64,000 nt of DNA. It comes from Methylobacter sp. GTDB taxonomy: Bacteria; Pseudomonadota; Gammaproteobacteria; Methylococcales; Methylomonadaceae. The stretch lies in the NCBI GenBank assembly GCA_030699385.1, contig JAUYMY010000019.1, forward strand, positions 1 to 64,000, read 5' to 3'. The notes beneath the pieces were generated by a model. It was not told where the DNA came from, ran no database searches, and saw only the letters and a program-made list of their open reading frames with translations. Shown piece after piece: positions 44,383-52,740 of this stretch. A program made the position numbers and the translations under genes. The stretch's first letter is position 1; every line of letters begins with the position of its first letter.

Positions 44383-45546
44383 TTACTCCAATGTCAATTG
44401 TCTTAATCGCGCCACTTCTTCAGCAATACGCTGCCCGGCCTGTTTGATTTCAGCTTCGGTGTTGTAGCGGCCAAAGCTGATACGCACCGCGCCATACAGC
44501 CTATCGCCTTCAATGCCCATCGCCCGCAACACATGCGATGCCTCAATGGCGCCGCTATTGCAGGCCGAGCCTGAGGCAATGGCTATCTCGTCCCTTAATG
44601 CAATCATTAAAGAATCAGCGCCCACCTGTTCAAAGCTAACATTGATAATGTTGGGTAATTTATGGGCTGGAGCGCCGTTAAAATGAACGCCGTCAAGCGG
44701 CTTGAGTTGGGCGGTTAACATGTCTGCCAAGCGTTGGCTGTGTTGATAGTCTTTCTGCATTGATTCATCGGCGACACGAAACGCGGCCGCCATGCCAATT
44801 ATTTGATGTGTCGGCAAGGTACCGGGGCGAAGGCCGTATTCTTGGCCGCCACCATGTAACAAAGGCGTCAGCTGGGTCTGTTTTCTATTGCGCACAAACA
44901 GGCCGCCAATGCCTTTAGGGCCGTAAAACTTGTGCCCCGAAAGGGATAATAAATCTATCGGCGTGTTGGCAAGATCAATGTTCAATTTGCCTGCGCTTTG
45001 TGCGGCATCAACATGAAAAAACAAGTCTTTATCTTTCAGTGCCTGGGCAATCCGGTCAATATCCTGAATAACGCCGGTTTCATTGTTGACCTGCATCAGC
45101 GAAACCAAAATGGTCTGCTCGGTGAGCGCCGCTAAAATGCAATCAAGGCTTAATTGTCCCTGTTGATCAGGACGCAAATAAGTGATTTGAAAACCGATGC
45201 CCTCTAAATATTTACAGCAATCCAGTATTGATTTGTGTTCGGTCGCAGAGGTAATAATGTGCCGACCCTTATGTTGATAACGAAGGGCAATGCCTTTGAT
45301 AGCCAGGTTATTCGATTCGGTAGCGCCCGAGGTAAAAATCAGCTCACTGGCTTTACAGCTCAACAATTTTGCCATGTCAGCACGCGCATCTTCAATTAAG
45401 GCATGGGCGCGCTCACCAAAGTGATGCTGTAAAGAAGCCGGATTAGCGAACGTGCCATCGCCAGTTAAGCATGGCAGCATAGCGGCAACAGCTTCGGGCG
45501 CCATCGGCGTGGTTGCGGCGTAATCGAGATAAATTTGGGAATTCAA
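44383..45546 (-). CDS. dndA: Cysteine desulfurase, DndA/IscS-like
   Basis: PLP enzyme that removes sulfur from cysteine. The protein has about 387 residues. YLDYAATTP begins the fold. The PLP lysine is in SLSGHKFYGPKG, FHVDAAQSAG is the PLP-binding strand, and the sulfur-carrying Cys is in ASGSACNSGA. No other isc or suf gene adjoins. The next gene is a phosphorothioation-associated methyltransferase, so a DndA role is inferred, but general IscS/NifS use is possible. The start is uncertain: a TTG at 45546 fits the IscS-type N-terminus (NSQIYLDY). A GTG at 45585 lies inside the family B element inserted just upstream. Confidence 0.85.
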   Translation of the reverse strand: MNSQIYLDYAATTPMAPEAVAAMLPCLTGDGTFANPASLQHHFGERAHALIEDARADMAKLLSCKASELIFTSGATESNNLAIKGIALRYQHKGRHIITSATEHKSILDCCKYLEGIGFQITYLRPDQQGQLSLDCILAALTEQTILVSLMQVNNETGVIQDIDRIAQALKDKDLFFHVDAAQSAGKLNIDLANTPIDLLSLSGHKFYGPKGIGGLFVRNRKQTQLTPLLHGGGQEYGLRPGTLPTHQIIGMAAAFRVADESMQKDYQHSQRLADMLTAQLKPLDGVHFNGAPAHKLPNIINVSFEQVGADSLMIALRDEIAIASGSACNSGAIEASHVLRAMGIEGDRLYGAVRISFGRYNTEAEIKQAGQRIAEEVARLRQLTLE

Positions 45547-45575
45547 AATGGGGTTTAAATGTCTTAAAAAATAGA

Positions 45576-45723
45576 GGCTACCCACTTAAGTCGGGACAAT
45601 CGACAAATAACCGGGAACGCCGAGCCCTAGCTCGGCAGTATTGATCATTGAGGGTAATCGCCAAGCTGAGGCTTGGCGTTCCCAGCCACTCGCTTCAAAC
45701 TGTCCCGGATTAAGTGGGCAGAC
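45576..45723 (-). mobile_element. Repeat family B, copy 3 (inverted orientation)
   Basis: About 148 bp with the same paired hairpins as the other two copies, in opposite orientation. The left end is GGCTACCCACTTAAGTCGGG and the right end reads GTCTGCCCACTTAATCC on the other strand. No flanking duplication could be found. It ends 30 bp before the likely dndA start, and an in-frame GTG lies inside it. Confidence 0.75.
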
Positions 45724-45759
45724 CATTTAACAAAGGCTGAGCATTTAACAAAGGCTGAG
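45724..45759. repeat. 18-bp tandem duplication, remnant of family A end
   Basis: CATTTAACAAAGGCTGAG is repeated exactly twice, then followed by CAGTACAAT. This resembles the right end of family A (CCATTTA, then GGCTGAG.AGTTACAA) with an internal duplication. Confidence 0.6.
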
Positions 45760-45795
45760 CAGTACAATCTGCAAAAGTTAAGAGCCGATCATCCG

Positions 45796-46479
45796 TCATT
45801 TCACATTAAGCTTATTGGACTTACTCGATACGACAGCTTTTTTTTCTGCGGCAAGCAATACTTTTTGACTGCCCGGAATCATCAATTGGCTAAATTTGCG
45901 GTTTTTAAGCCAAACCAAAACTCGAAAGCCTAATAATAAAAAGATAATGAGCGAATAGAATAAAGGCTCGGCCAGATTACCTTTCAGTTGCCAAAAATAA
46001 TGGATGATGGCGGCAATCGCGGCAATATAAATAAAACGGTGGAATTTCTTCCAGTTTTTACCCATACGCTTTTTCGCCCATTTAGACGAAGTCAAGGCCA
46101 AACCAAAAACAATACTGTAAGCCAGTATACCAAACCAGATATAAGAGCTTTCAACAATATCGATACCGATCACTCGCCACATCAGTCCATGATCGACCAA
46201 CAAATAAACCAATAGATGCAAGGTTGCATAAAAAAAAGCATATAAGCCGAGCATTTGCCGATAATCGGCCATGCCCCGCCATTGGGTTACTTTTTGCAGC
46301 GGTGTAATAGCTAAGGTTAAATATAAAAAACGTAATGACCAATCGCCCAAGCGTATATGTAATGCTTGAATGGGGTTTCCACCTAAATTATCGAAAGCAG
46401 TATTAATAATCAGCCATAATAAGGGCAATAACCCCGCGATAATAACCCATGACCATAAAGTGTTTAATCGAGATAACAT
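45796..46479 (-). CDS. msrQ: MsrQ, heme membrane subunit of the MsrPQ methionine sulfoxide reductase
   Basis: Integral membrane cytochrome that passes quinone electrons to periplasmic MsrP. The 227 residues have about six helices of the ferric-reductase-like fold. Heme-ligand histidines are visible in LRFLYLTLAITPLQ context (none), in ATLHLLVYLLVDHG, and in WKKFHRFIYIAAIAAIIHY. The C-terminus is basic, without further domains. The first base of its ATG coincides with the end of the msrP TAA, so the pair is coupled. Confidence 0.92.
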   Translation of the reverse strand: MLSRLNTLWSWVIIAGLLPLLWLIINTAFDNLGGNPIQALHIRLGDWSLRFLYLTLAITPLQKVTQWRGMADYRQMLGLYAFFYATLHLLVYLLVDHGLMWRVIGIDIVESSYIWFGILAYSIVFGLALTSSKWAKKRMGKNWKKFHRFIYIAAIAAIIHYFWQLKGNLAEPLFYSLIIFLLLGFRVLVWLKNRKFSQLMIPGSQKVLLAAEKKAVVSSKSNKLNVK

Positions 46480-47435
46480 TAGAAAAAATGCCGTAGATCC
46501 ATATTATTATAAAGTGATGCGACTTGTTCACCATAGCCGTTAAATATTTCAGTTTCCCGGCGCGGGGTAAACAAACCGCTGCCTAATTGGCGCTCACTGC
46601 TTTGGCTCCAGCGCGGGTGCGCAACCGCCGGATTAATATTAGCGTAAAAACCATATTCTAGCGGCGCAAATTTATTCCAGGTTGTCGTTGGCGGCCTTTT
46701 TAATAATTCAATTTTCACAATTGCTTTGATATTTTTAAAACCGTATTTCCACGGCACGACTAAACGTAATGGCGCACCGTTTTGTTTGGGCATTGTATCC
46801 CCGTACATACCGACCGCTAATATAGTCAAGGGGTGCATGGCTTCATCCATACGCAAACCTTCCACATACGGCCAGTCCAGCATTTTCTTATTGAGCTGAT
46901 TAGGCATGACTTCCGGCCGATAAACCGAGGTGAATTTCACAAAATTGGCCGTTGATAACGGCTTGGCTTTTTTTAATAAACTCCCTAAAGAAAAGCCAAC
47001 CCAAGGCACCACCATTGACCACGCTTCGACGCAACGGAAACGGTAAATATATTCCTGCAATGTTTGCTGGCGCAATATATCTTCCAAATAATAATTGCCG
47101 GGCGTTTCCACTTCGCCGCTAATCTCGACAGACCAAGGGTCGGTGGGCAGGCTTTGCGCCAGTTTGGTCGCATCTTTTTTATTGAAGGTAAACTCGTAAT
47201 AGTTGGTGTAATTTTTAACTATTTCAGCAGGCGTAGGCATTAAGCTATCATTAGAAAACTCGCCTTTTGGCAGGCCGCTCCAAATCGAGTTATCGGTATC
47301 GGCTAAACTTGACGCAATGCCGGTACCGGCAACTAACGTCGCCATCATGGCCTTAATTATTTTGCGCCGCTCTTTAAAGATTAAAGGGTCGGTTATTTCG
47401 CTGGCTAAAATAGCTTGTTTAGTTTTAATGATCAT
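46479..47435 (-). CDS. msrP: MsrP, periplasmic methionine sulfoxide reductase (molybdopterin)
   Basis: Molybdenum-cofactor enzyme that repairs oxidised methionines in envelope proteins. The 318 residues start with a Tat-type leader, KERRKIIKAMMATLVAGTG. The molybdenum-binding Cys is in YRFRCVEAWSMVVPW, and conserved LRLVVPWKYGFKNIKAIVKI and NPAVAHPRWSQ segments follow, as in YedY. Partnership with MsrQ is certain from the overlap. A fatty acid hydroxylase gene lies 41 bp upstream on the same strand. Confidence 0.94.
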   Translation of the reverse strand: MIIKTKQAILASEITDPLIFKERRKIIKAMMATLVAGTGIASSLADTDNSIWSGLPKGEFSNDSLMPTPAEIVKNYTNYYEFTFNKKDATKLAQSLPTDPWSVEISGEVETPGNYYLEDILRQQTLQEYIYRFRCVEAWSMVVPWVGFSLGSLLKKAKPLSTANFVKFTSVYRPEVMPNQLNKKMLDWPYVEGLRMDEAMHPLTILAVGMYGDTMPKQNGAPLRLVVPWKYGFKNIKAIVKIELLKRPPTTTWNKFAPLEYGFYANINPAVAHPRWSQSSERQLGSGLFTPRRETEIFNGYGEQVASLYNNMDLRHFF

Positions 47436-47476
47436 AATTATAGCCCTATCGCTTAATTCGCCGTATCAACGGCGGA

Positions 47477-48304
47477 TTATCTTTTGCCTTTAGGAATCCA
47501 GCCGAATAACTGGCGAATTTTACGTTCGGTAATAAAGGCCAATGAAAATAGCTGGATAAAATTTTCCGCTTCAATTAAGTCCAAACCGATATGTTCAGGG
47601 ACAAGTTCTTGGCGGGTGCCGAAAATCCTATCCCAAAGCGATAACACAATGCCGTAATTACTGTCGTGTTCTTTGCGTAATGTCGAATGGTGGGTGCGGT
47701 GTAATGACGGGGTAATAATGAATTTTGAAATGGCATCTTCATTAGGAATGCGCAGGTTGGCATGATGAAAAAATATGAAGAACAATTCGACTATTTCAAT
47801 AGAAAGCACCAAATAGGCATTGACGCCGATAACGATAACAAAGACGGATTTATAAATAATTTCCAAAAACAAATCGAATACATGGAAGCGGAATCCGGTG
47901 GACACATTAAAACTTTTATCGCTGTGATGTACTTTATGAAAACGCCATAAAAACTCGTTTTTATGGCTGGCCACATGCCAGATATAAATAGCTAGGTCAA
48001 AAAAAACAAAGGCCAGCAACCATTTAACCGGCCCATTGTCTAAGCCGCTTAATAAACCATAGGATGAAAACTGCTGCGCCACAAGAAATAACGACGACGC
48101 CCTTAATACCGTCAATATAAGATTATTGATTAGAAATGCCGAGGTATTGGTCACCAATGATTCTTTATATACTTTCTGAGGAAACTCAAGATGCGGCCTT
48201 TTTTTCTCCATGATCAGTAGAAAAATGAAAGCAAGTATGGCAAGCCCGAATAAGACTTGATTAAAGACTAAACCGGAATTATCGGCACTTTCTATTGCAT
48301 TCAT
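47477..48304 (-). CDS. Fatty acid hydroxylase / sterol desaturase family membrane protein
   Basis: Di-iron membrane oxygenase. The 275 residues contain the eight-histidine set HVASH, HKVHHS, HH in FFIFFHHANL and HRTHH. Hydrophobic spans come before and between them (about 12-30, 50-75, 90-108, 148-175). The substrate is not determined; bacterial members act on lipids, sterol-like or carotenoid molecules. It sits between LOV and MsrP genes, suggesting modification of membrane lipids in response to light or oxidative stress (inference). Confidence 0.9.
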   Translation of the reverse strand: MNAIESADNSGLVFNQVLFGLAILAFIFLLIMEKKRPHLEFPQKVYKESLVTNTSAFLINNLILTVLRASSLFLVAQQFSSYGLLSGLDNGPVKWLLAFVFFDLAIYIWHVASHKNEFLWRFHKVHHSDKSFNVSTGFRFHVFDLFLEIIYKSVFVIVIGVNAYLVLSIEIVELFFIFFHHANLRIPNEDAISKFIITPSLHRTHHSTLRKEHDSNYGIVLSLWDRIFGTRQELVPEHIGLDLIEAENFIQLFSLAFITERKIRQLFGWIPKGKR

Positions 48305-48339
48305 AATTTTACCTTTATTGTTTTTACATCATCGCATCG

Positions 48340-48795
48340 TTATTTGCTTGGCATGGCCTTTAATAACGCGTTTAATTCTTTAATTTCATTATTGGCGTTA
48401 GTTTGCTCGGTTATATCGTACTGCACACCGAGATAATAAATAACCCGTTTTTTTCTATCCAACAATGGCGTTATTTTCAGGCGATTAAAAAATAAAGTGC
48501 CATCTTTTTTATAATTGCGTAAGGTGACTTCGACCGCTTCATGGTTTTTCATCGCCTCGATAATTTGATAGCGTCCGGGCTGTTCCCTGTCATCGCCTTG
48601 AAGAAATCGGCAATTATGACCAATAATATCTTCCTGACTGTAGCCGGTTAAGCGTTCAAAGGCTTTGTTGGCATAAACAATCGGCGCATCGTCCAAATCC
48701 GGATCGGCTAAGGTAACGCCGTTAACACATTCATCTAAAATGGCAGACAACACCTGCGGAATAAGGCCGCTATCTTTTTCAACAATAAAAGACAT
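48340..48795 (-). CDS. Short LOV blue-light receptor (PAS/LOV domain)
   Basis: A 151-residue protein made of one LOV domain with short N- and C-caps. The flavin-adduct motif GHNCRFLQGDDREQPGRYQI is complete: Cys forms the light-induced adduct to FMN, and Arg and Gln follow. The rest of the domain is as expected (ANKAFERLTGYSQEDI, LFFNRLKITPLLDRKKRVIYYLGVQYDITE). A C-terminal helix (NNEIKELNALLKAM) probably forms the Jalpha or dimer coil. There is no output domain, so it must act by interaction. It is 42 bp downstream of the SRPBCC gene. Confidence 0.92.
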   Translation of the reverse strand: MSFIVEKDSGLIPQVLSAILDECVNGVTLADPDLDDAPIVYANKAFERLTGYSQEDIIGHNCRFLQGDDREQPGRYQIIEAMKNHEAVEVTLRNYKKDGTLFFNRLKITPLLDRKKRVIYYLGVQYDITEQTNANNEIKELNALLKAMPSK

Positions 48796-48836
48796 AATTA
48801 AAACTCCTTGCTTAATATATTTTATAAATCTAGTTA

Positions 48837-49322
48837 TTATTCATTGCTTTCAAGGGCAATTAGTTTTTTAATATTTTCAACCGTATTTTCTGCACCCTCT
48901 TCAATAGCCGAGCGTATCAATTTTTGAAATGGCCGCATAAAAACCTCAAGTTCTAATAACTCAAAACGAAAGGTCAAATGTGTCGGTTGTTGCTGTTCGT
49001 TGCTGTCCAATAAATAGCTGTGTTGATAAGGCGCGGTCAGGCCTTTAAAAATAAGCTTTACCGAAGGCTGATAATCGATGATTTCAAAGATTGATTCATT
49101 TTTTGCACCGTTGTCCTCGCGCACTTGTTTGGCTTTGGCGCCGACAACAACAGCTTTACCGTCCAAGGGCTCAAACTCGACCACTTCCAATGCCCATTTG
49201 GGATAGTTATCAAAAAAATGCTCGCCAATATAGGCAAAAACATCATGAATTGATTTGTTAATATCAATGCTGGCCTCGCCGACAACCGGCTTGGATGTAT
49301 CAAACGGGAACTTAACGTGCAT
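48837..49322 (-). CDS. SRPBCC-family protein
   Basis: A 161-residue START/polyketide-cyclase-like protein. Residues 14-150 form the SRPBCC fold, ending in a long helix (FQKLIRSAIEEGAENTVENIK). The fold encloses a hydrophobic pocket for lipids or other small molecules. Specific ligand unknown. It is the first gene of the LOV, hydroxylase and MsrPQ run on the minus strand. An AGAGG site stands before the ATG. Confidence 0.82.
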   Translation of the reverse strand: MHVKFPFDTSKPVVGEASIDINKSIHDVFAYIGEHFFDNYPKWALEVVEFEPLDGKAVVVGAKAKQVREDNGAKNESIFEIIDYQPSVKLIFKGLTAPYQHSYLLDSNEQQQPTHLTFRFELLELEVFMRPFQKLIRSAIEEGAENTVENIKKLIALESNE

Positions 49323-49401
49323 AATCTACCTCTTCCAGCCAAGTGGAATCACTTAACTTAATTATTATTTTTATCGTGATAATTCTAATGAAAATGTCGC
49401 C

Positions 49402-49416
49402 ATGACTATAAGTCAT
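49402..49416. promoter_or_regulatory. Small perfect palindrome upstream of the SRPBCC/LOV operon
   Basis: ATGACT-ATA-AGTCAT, a 6-3-6 dyad about 80 bp before the SRPBCC start and about 30 bp after the proposed transcription start. Candidate operator only. Confidence 0.35.
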
Positions 49417-49449
49417 TAAGTTGTAGGTTGCTAGAAAAATTAGCTAAAT

Positions 49450-49478
49450 CCTATACTATATTACCAGCCGTTTTTCAA
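49450..49478 (-). promoter_or_regulatory. Candidate promoter of the SRPBCC-LOV-hydroxylase-MsrPQ run
   Basis: Minus-strand TTGAAA (49478-49473) and TATAGG (49455-49450), with 17 bp between them. The first gene starts 130 bp downstream. It is a moderately good sigma-70 pair; an alternative TATAGT overlaps it. Confidence 0.4.
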
Positions 49479-49736
49479 CTCGCTGGAAATTTTTTTCATG
49501 ACGGCACCCATACCTGATGAAACTGGCCGCTCAACCTATCAACAGAAAAACAACCTCGTGCTGCCGCCCCAATAATCACTTGAACGCAACCATCAATACT
49601 GATGATCAAGCCACTTTTATTTTGTTTTGAACCGCTTGCAAATTCGGCTGTAGAAGTATCGATTCCGGGCACTATGCCGGGGCAGTTTTTTTTTGGCGGC
49701 GCACTATTACGCGCCGTAATGTGTTTTGGAAAATGA

Positions 49737-49907
49737 TGGCGTGATCCGAATGCGGCCTATGAAACGCACCTACAGGCGCTAAAAGCGGCCGGTATCGCGC
49801 TCTGGAGATGTACTGCACTTTTGCACCCGGTAGTTTGGGATGCGAGGATTGATGCTACTTCGATGACGGTAAACGATTTTCAGGGCTTTCTTCAGATTCC
49901 GCATTGA
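49737..49907 (+). pseudogene. Unidentified gene remnant, C-terminal 56 codons
   Basis: An open, gene-like stretch (WRDPNAAYETHLQALKAAGI, then CTALLHPVVWDARIDAT) ends at a TGA directly followed by a terminator. It has no start codon or ribosome site; an in-frame stop precedes it. I do not recognise the family. It looks like the end of a gene whose upstream part is lost. The remaining gap (49479-49736) holds another hairpin followed by a T-run near 49664-49693. Confidence 0.4.
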
Positions 49908-49958
49908 CTCCCACTAACCGAGCTTCCCTGTTGGCTAGCTAATGGGAGTTTTTTTTGG
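49907..49958 (+). terminator. Rho-independent terminator after the remnant gene
   Basis: ACTCCCA and TGGGAGT arms (49907-49913, 49943-49949), extended imperfectly by CTAACCGAGC and GCTAGCTAA. A run of eight T residues follows. Confidence 0.7.
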
Positions 49959-50049
49959 ACGCACTTACCTTCGCCTACGTTTTCCCTTCTCACCGGGCAA
50001 CGGTTGGACTTACACCCGCTAGCTGAGTAACACCACCCGGCTAAATAAC

Positions 50050-50460
50050 TTACGAGCCGGCCTTGAGCCGTTGAAGAAAGTCATGCATGACATCTGTGAA
50101 CACCTTGGCGCGCACCACTTCTTTGCGCTGATTTCTTAGATCCAGTATGTGTTCAAATTCCAAAGGATGCTCGCACTTAATCATCCCCATCGACCACCCT
50201 TCAAAGATTCTCTCGTCTGTCGGCGTGATATGAATAATTTGGCAATTGGTATGCCTTCTATCGTCTATGATTTTCACGTACTTTTTAAGCACTGATTGTT
50301 CAGGGCCTTCCAGCACCTGCATAAACACGCCGCCGCCGTAAAGTAAAACCCCGGTCATACCGGTAGATGAATTATTCCGTCGCGACACTTGTAAGATATT
50401 TTGCACTTCTTCGTCAGATATTATATTGGTGGCTTGGCTAAAATAAAGGAGTCGAATCAT
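50050..50460 (-). CDS. BLUF-domain blue-light sensor
   Basis: A 136-residue stand-alone BLUF protein. The flavin-site residues are present: Tyr6 in RLLYFSQA, Asn30 in SRRNNSSTG, and Gln48 in GVFMQVLEG. The C-terminal half shows RRHTNCQIIHITPTDERIF and the GWSMGM segment whose Trp/Met move on illumination. There is no EAL or other output domain, so signalling is through protein interaction. It lies about 700 bp upstream of the LOV operon on the same strand, separated by the remnant gene. Confidence 0.92.
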   Translation of the reverse strand: MIRLLYFSQATNIISDEEVQNILQVSRRNNSSTGMTGVLLYGGGVFMQVLEGPEQSVLKKYVKIIDDRRHTNCQIIHITPTDERIFEGWSMGMIKCEHPLEFEHILDLRNQRKEVVRAKVFTDVMHDFLQRLKAGS

Positions 50461-50499
50461 CAGTAATATTGCTATTTTGGGTAAAAAATGCCGAATCGG

Positions 50500-51147
50500 C
50501 TAAAATTTCGGTACCGTTTTTTGACTATCCATGATGTGTTTTATTTTGCTCAGCACGTGTTGTTGCTGTTCTGGTGAGAGTTTATTAAGTTCCTGTTCAA
50601 ATTCGGCCAGGCTATAAGCCGGTTCGGCGGCGGGGTTATCAGCTGCGCCAAGGCCGCAATCGCTAACGACCTGTTTAATCGAGTCTGCCGCGCCATCCAG
50701 AGAAATTTTTGCTGACAAAACCTTGCGTATCAGCGTGGTGACACGAATGAAAATGGCTTGTCCTGCCACCATTTCATCAATGACACGTTTTGCATCGTCT
50801 TCATTATAGCCTCGACGCTTTGAGTCCTTAAAAATAGTCATCGGAATCATGACCGGTGCATTTTTGTCGATTTGATACTCGACATCAAAGCGGCTGCCTT
50901 GCGAGGCGAGTAGGTTTTGGGCATCAACGATAAGCTGCAAGCTGTTGTCTTTGCAGATCACTTCCAGACGAATATTGTCATAAAGCCCGCGCGGCGGCAG
51001 CGGTGACCGAGCCAAGCTGTAAGTCTTATTGCTTAAGCGGTCTTTTTCTTGCTGATAATTCCAGCTCTCGGCCGCCGATGCGCTCAATGGACAAAAAACC
51101 AACAGCGCCAGCAAGCCGGATAAGGCAAAGGTGCAGCCAAGATTCAT
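50500..51147 (-). CDS. Hypothetical exported protein
   Basis: A 215-residue protein from the ATG at 51147 (GGAGAATTAACA ribosome site). The signal peptide ends at SASAAE. The mature protein looks like one beta-rich domain (RLEVICKDNSLQLIVDAQNLL, then VEYQIDKNAPVMIPM) with helices at the end (FEQELNKLSPEQQQHVLSKI). Two cysteines, in CKDN and in SDCGLG, may form a disulfide. No family was recognised. It lies between the BLUF and rubredoxin genes. Confidence 0.6.
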   Translation of the reverse strand: MNLGCTFALSGLLALLVFCPLSASAAESWNYQQEKDRLSNKTYSLARSPLPPRGLYDNIRLEVICKDNSLQLIVDAQNLLASQGSRFDVEYQIDKNAPVMIPMTIFKDSKRRGYNEDDAKRVIDEMVAGQAIFIRVTTLIRKVLSAKISLDGAADSIKQVVSDCGLGAADNPAAEPAYSLAEFEQELNKLSPEQQQHVLSKIKHIMDSQKTVPKF

Positions 51148-51207
51148 TGTTAATTCTCCAGATCGAAAAAAACGAGCGTTGAACGCCAATGCGTCAAATG
51201 AGGCGCC

Positions 51208-51381
51208 TTAATTTCCCAGCAACTTAAAAAAATCTTTTGGCGCGCCGCATATCGGACACGCCCAGCTCTCTGGAATATCAGCCCAGCGCGTACCCGGCGC
51301 TATGCCGCTATCGGGATCGCCTTTAGCTTCATCATAAATATGCTCACATTCCAAACACTGATATTTTTTAAAGTCCGACAT
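51208..51381 (-). CDS. Rubredoxin
   Basis: A 57-residue iron electron carrier. The four Fe ligands are in [12 protein letters not shown] and [10 protein letters not shown], with Cys9, Cys12, Cys42 and Cys45 spaced CxxC-29-CxxC. The intervening [11 protein letters not shown] and W-A-D-I-P are typical. It is co-oriented with rimK 32 bp upstream and with the secreted protein gene downstream. No partner oxygenase or reductase is adjacent, so its electron acceptor is unknown. Confidence 0.95.
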   Translation of the reverse strand: MSDFKKYQCLECEHIYDEAKGDPDSGIAPGTRWADIPESWACPICGAPKDFFKLLGN

Positions 51382-51413
51382 GCTGTTGGCCTCGTTAAAT
51401 TGATGTTAAACCA

Positions 51414-52358
51414 TCAGCCTTTGCCGCGTGTACGGGTTCGAGTGCTGGTGTTGGTGGGTGATTTGTCTTTAGATATTTCCAGTGTATCAAAGCGTTTTTC
51501 AATAAACTGAATGATTAAATCGGCAATGTCTTTGCCGCTGGCCGCTTCTATGCCTTGTAATCCGGGCGAGGAATTAACTTCCATAATGACCGGGCCGTGA
51601 TTAGAGCGCAGTATGTCTACGCCGCAGACGTTCAAGCCCATGATTTTGGCCGCCCGTACCGCTGTAGAACGCTCTTCCGGCGTCAGCCGCACTAATGTTG
51701 CCGAACCGCCGCGATGCAAATTGGAGCGAAACTCGCCGGCCAAGGCTTGGCGTTTCATCGCCGCCACGACTTTATCGCCGACAACAAAGCAGCGGATGTC
51801 GCTGCCGCCGGCTTCCTTGATAAATTCCTGCACCATGATATTGGCTTTAAGCCCCATAAAAGCTTGAATAACACTTTCTGCGGCATTATGGGTTTCTGCC
51901 AGCACCACGCCAATGCCTTGCGTTCCTTCCAGTAATTTGATGACCAATGGCGCGCCGCCGACCTGGGCGATTAGATCTTCAATATCATCCGGATTATTAG
52001 CAAAGCCGGTCACCGGCAAGCCAATGCCTTTTCTGGCCAGCAATTGAATAGATCTTAATTTATCGCGTGAGCGCGAGATGGCGACCGACTCGTTCAACGG
52101 CAACACATTCATCATTTCAAACTGCCTTAATACCGCCGTTCCGTAGAATGTGACTGACGCGCCAATTCTGGGAATAACCGCATCAAATTCCGTTAAGTCT
52201 TCACCGCGATAATGGATAGACGGGTTGTGCGAGGTAATGTTCATATAGCAACGCAACACATCCAGCACCCGCACCTTATGCCCTCTGGCTTCGGCGGCTT
52301 TAACCAGCCGGGAAGTCGAATACAATTTGGGGTTACGGGATAAAATAGCTATTTTCAT
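51414..52358 (-). CDS. rimK: RimK-type ATP-grasp glutamate ligase
   Basis: ATP-grasp ligase that adds glutamates to ribosomal protein S6, also able to make poly-glutamate. The 314 residues cover the N-terminal domain ([20 protein letters not shown]), the ATP-grasp core ([38 protein letters not shown]) and the metal site [18 protein letters not shown] Ser/Thr/Arg-rich tail follows. The family's usual length is about 300. It is likely co-transcribed with rubredoxin. Confidence 0.93.
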   Translation of the reverse strand: MKIAILSRNPKLYSTSRLVKAAEARGHKVRVLDVLRCYMNITSHNPSIHYRGEDLTEFDAVIPRIGASVTFYGTAVLRQFEMMNVLPLNESVAISRSRDKLRSIQLLARKGIGLPVTGFANNPDDIEDLIAQVGGAPLVIKLLEGTQGIGVVLAETHNAAESVIQAFMGLKANIMVQEFIKEAGGSDIRCFVVGDKVVAAMKRQALAGEFRSNLHRGGSATLVRLTPEERSTAVRAAKIMGLNVCGVDILRSNHGPVIMEVNSSPGLQGIEAASGKDIADLIIQFIEKRFDTLEISKDKSPTNTSTRTRTRGKG

Positions 52359-52740
52359 AAAGACTTCAGTTCTCGATTTAATACATGAATAAGAAAAATG
52401 CCTATTTTGACACGAAATAAGACCACAAATGAAAACTATAATGGCGTTTAATCAGGAAAACGATAAGCCCTATTGGCTGGAGCGTGTAGTGATTTGTCGA
52501 ACTAGACAGTGTAATGCGCCTTAAGATGTTTTTTCATCAGCTTTATAATATTGTAATCGTTGAAAAAAATGCGTTTCATTTGGATAATCGCTTGCAGAGC
52601 CTTGAAAAAAGGATTGCGATGCCTAGTGGCTTGCCATATCATCCAAGACGCTCTAGTTTAACCGTTTAACACTTCTGATCGCGCCAGCCATGTAAATAAA
52701 CCACGACAATGGGCGTTAACTAACGCTATGAAAAAAACTT
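52359..52740. other. Gap with no supported gene
   Basis: 382 bp between divergent rimK and the signalling operon. It should hold both promoters, but no strong box pair or repeat was identified. The operon start is preceded only by the weak GAAAAAAACTT. Confidence 0.4.

Noticed and set aside
49981-50040. CACCGGGCAACGGTTGG stretch that looked riboswitch- or intron-like
   Set aside because: No complete secondary structure or known consensus could be drawn, and no relevant downstream gene is oriented correctly.
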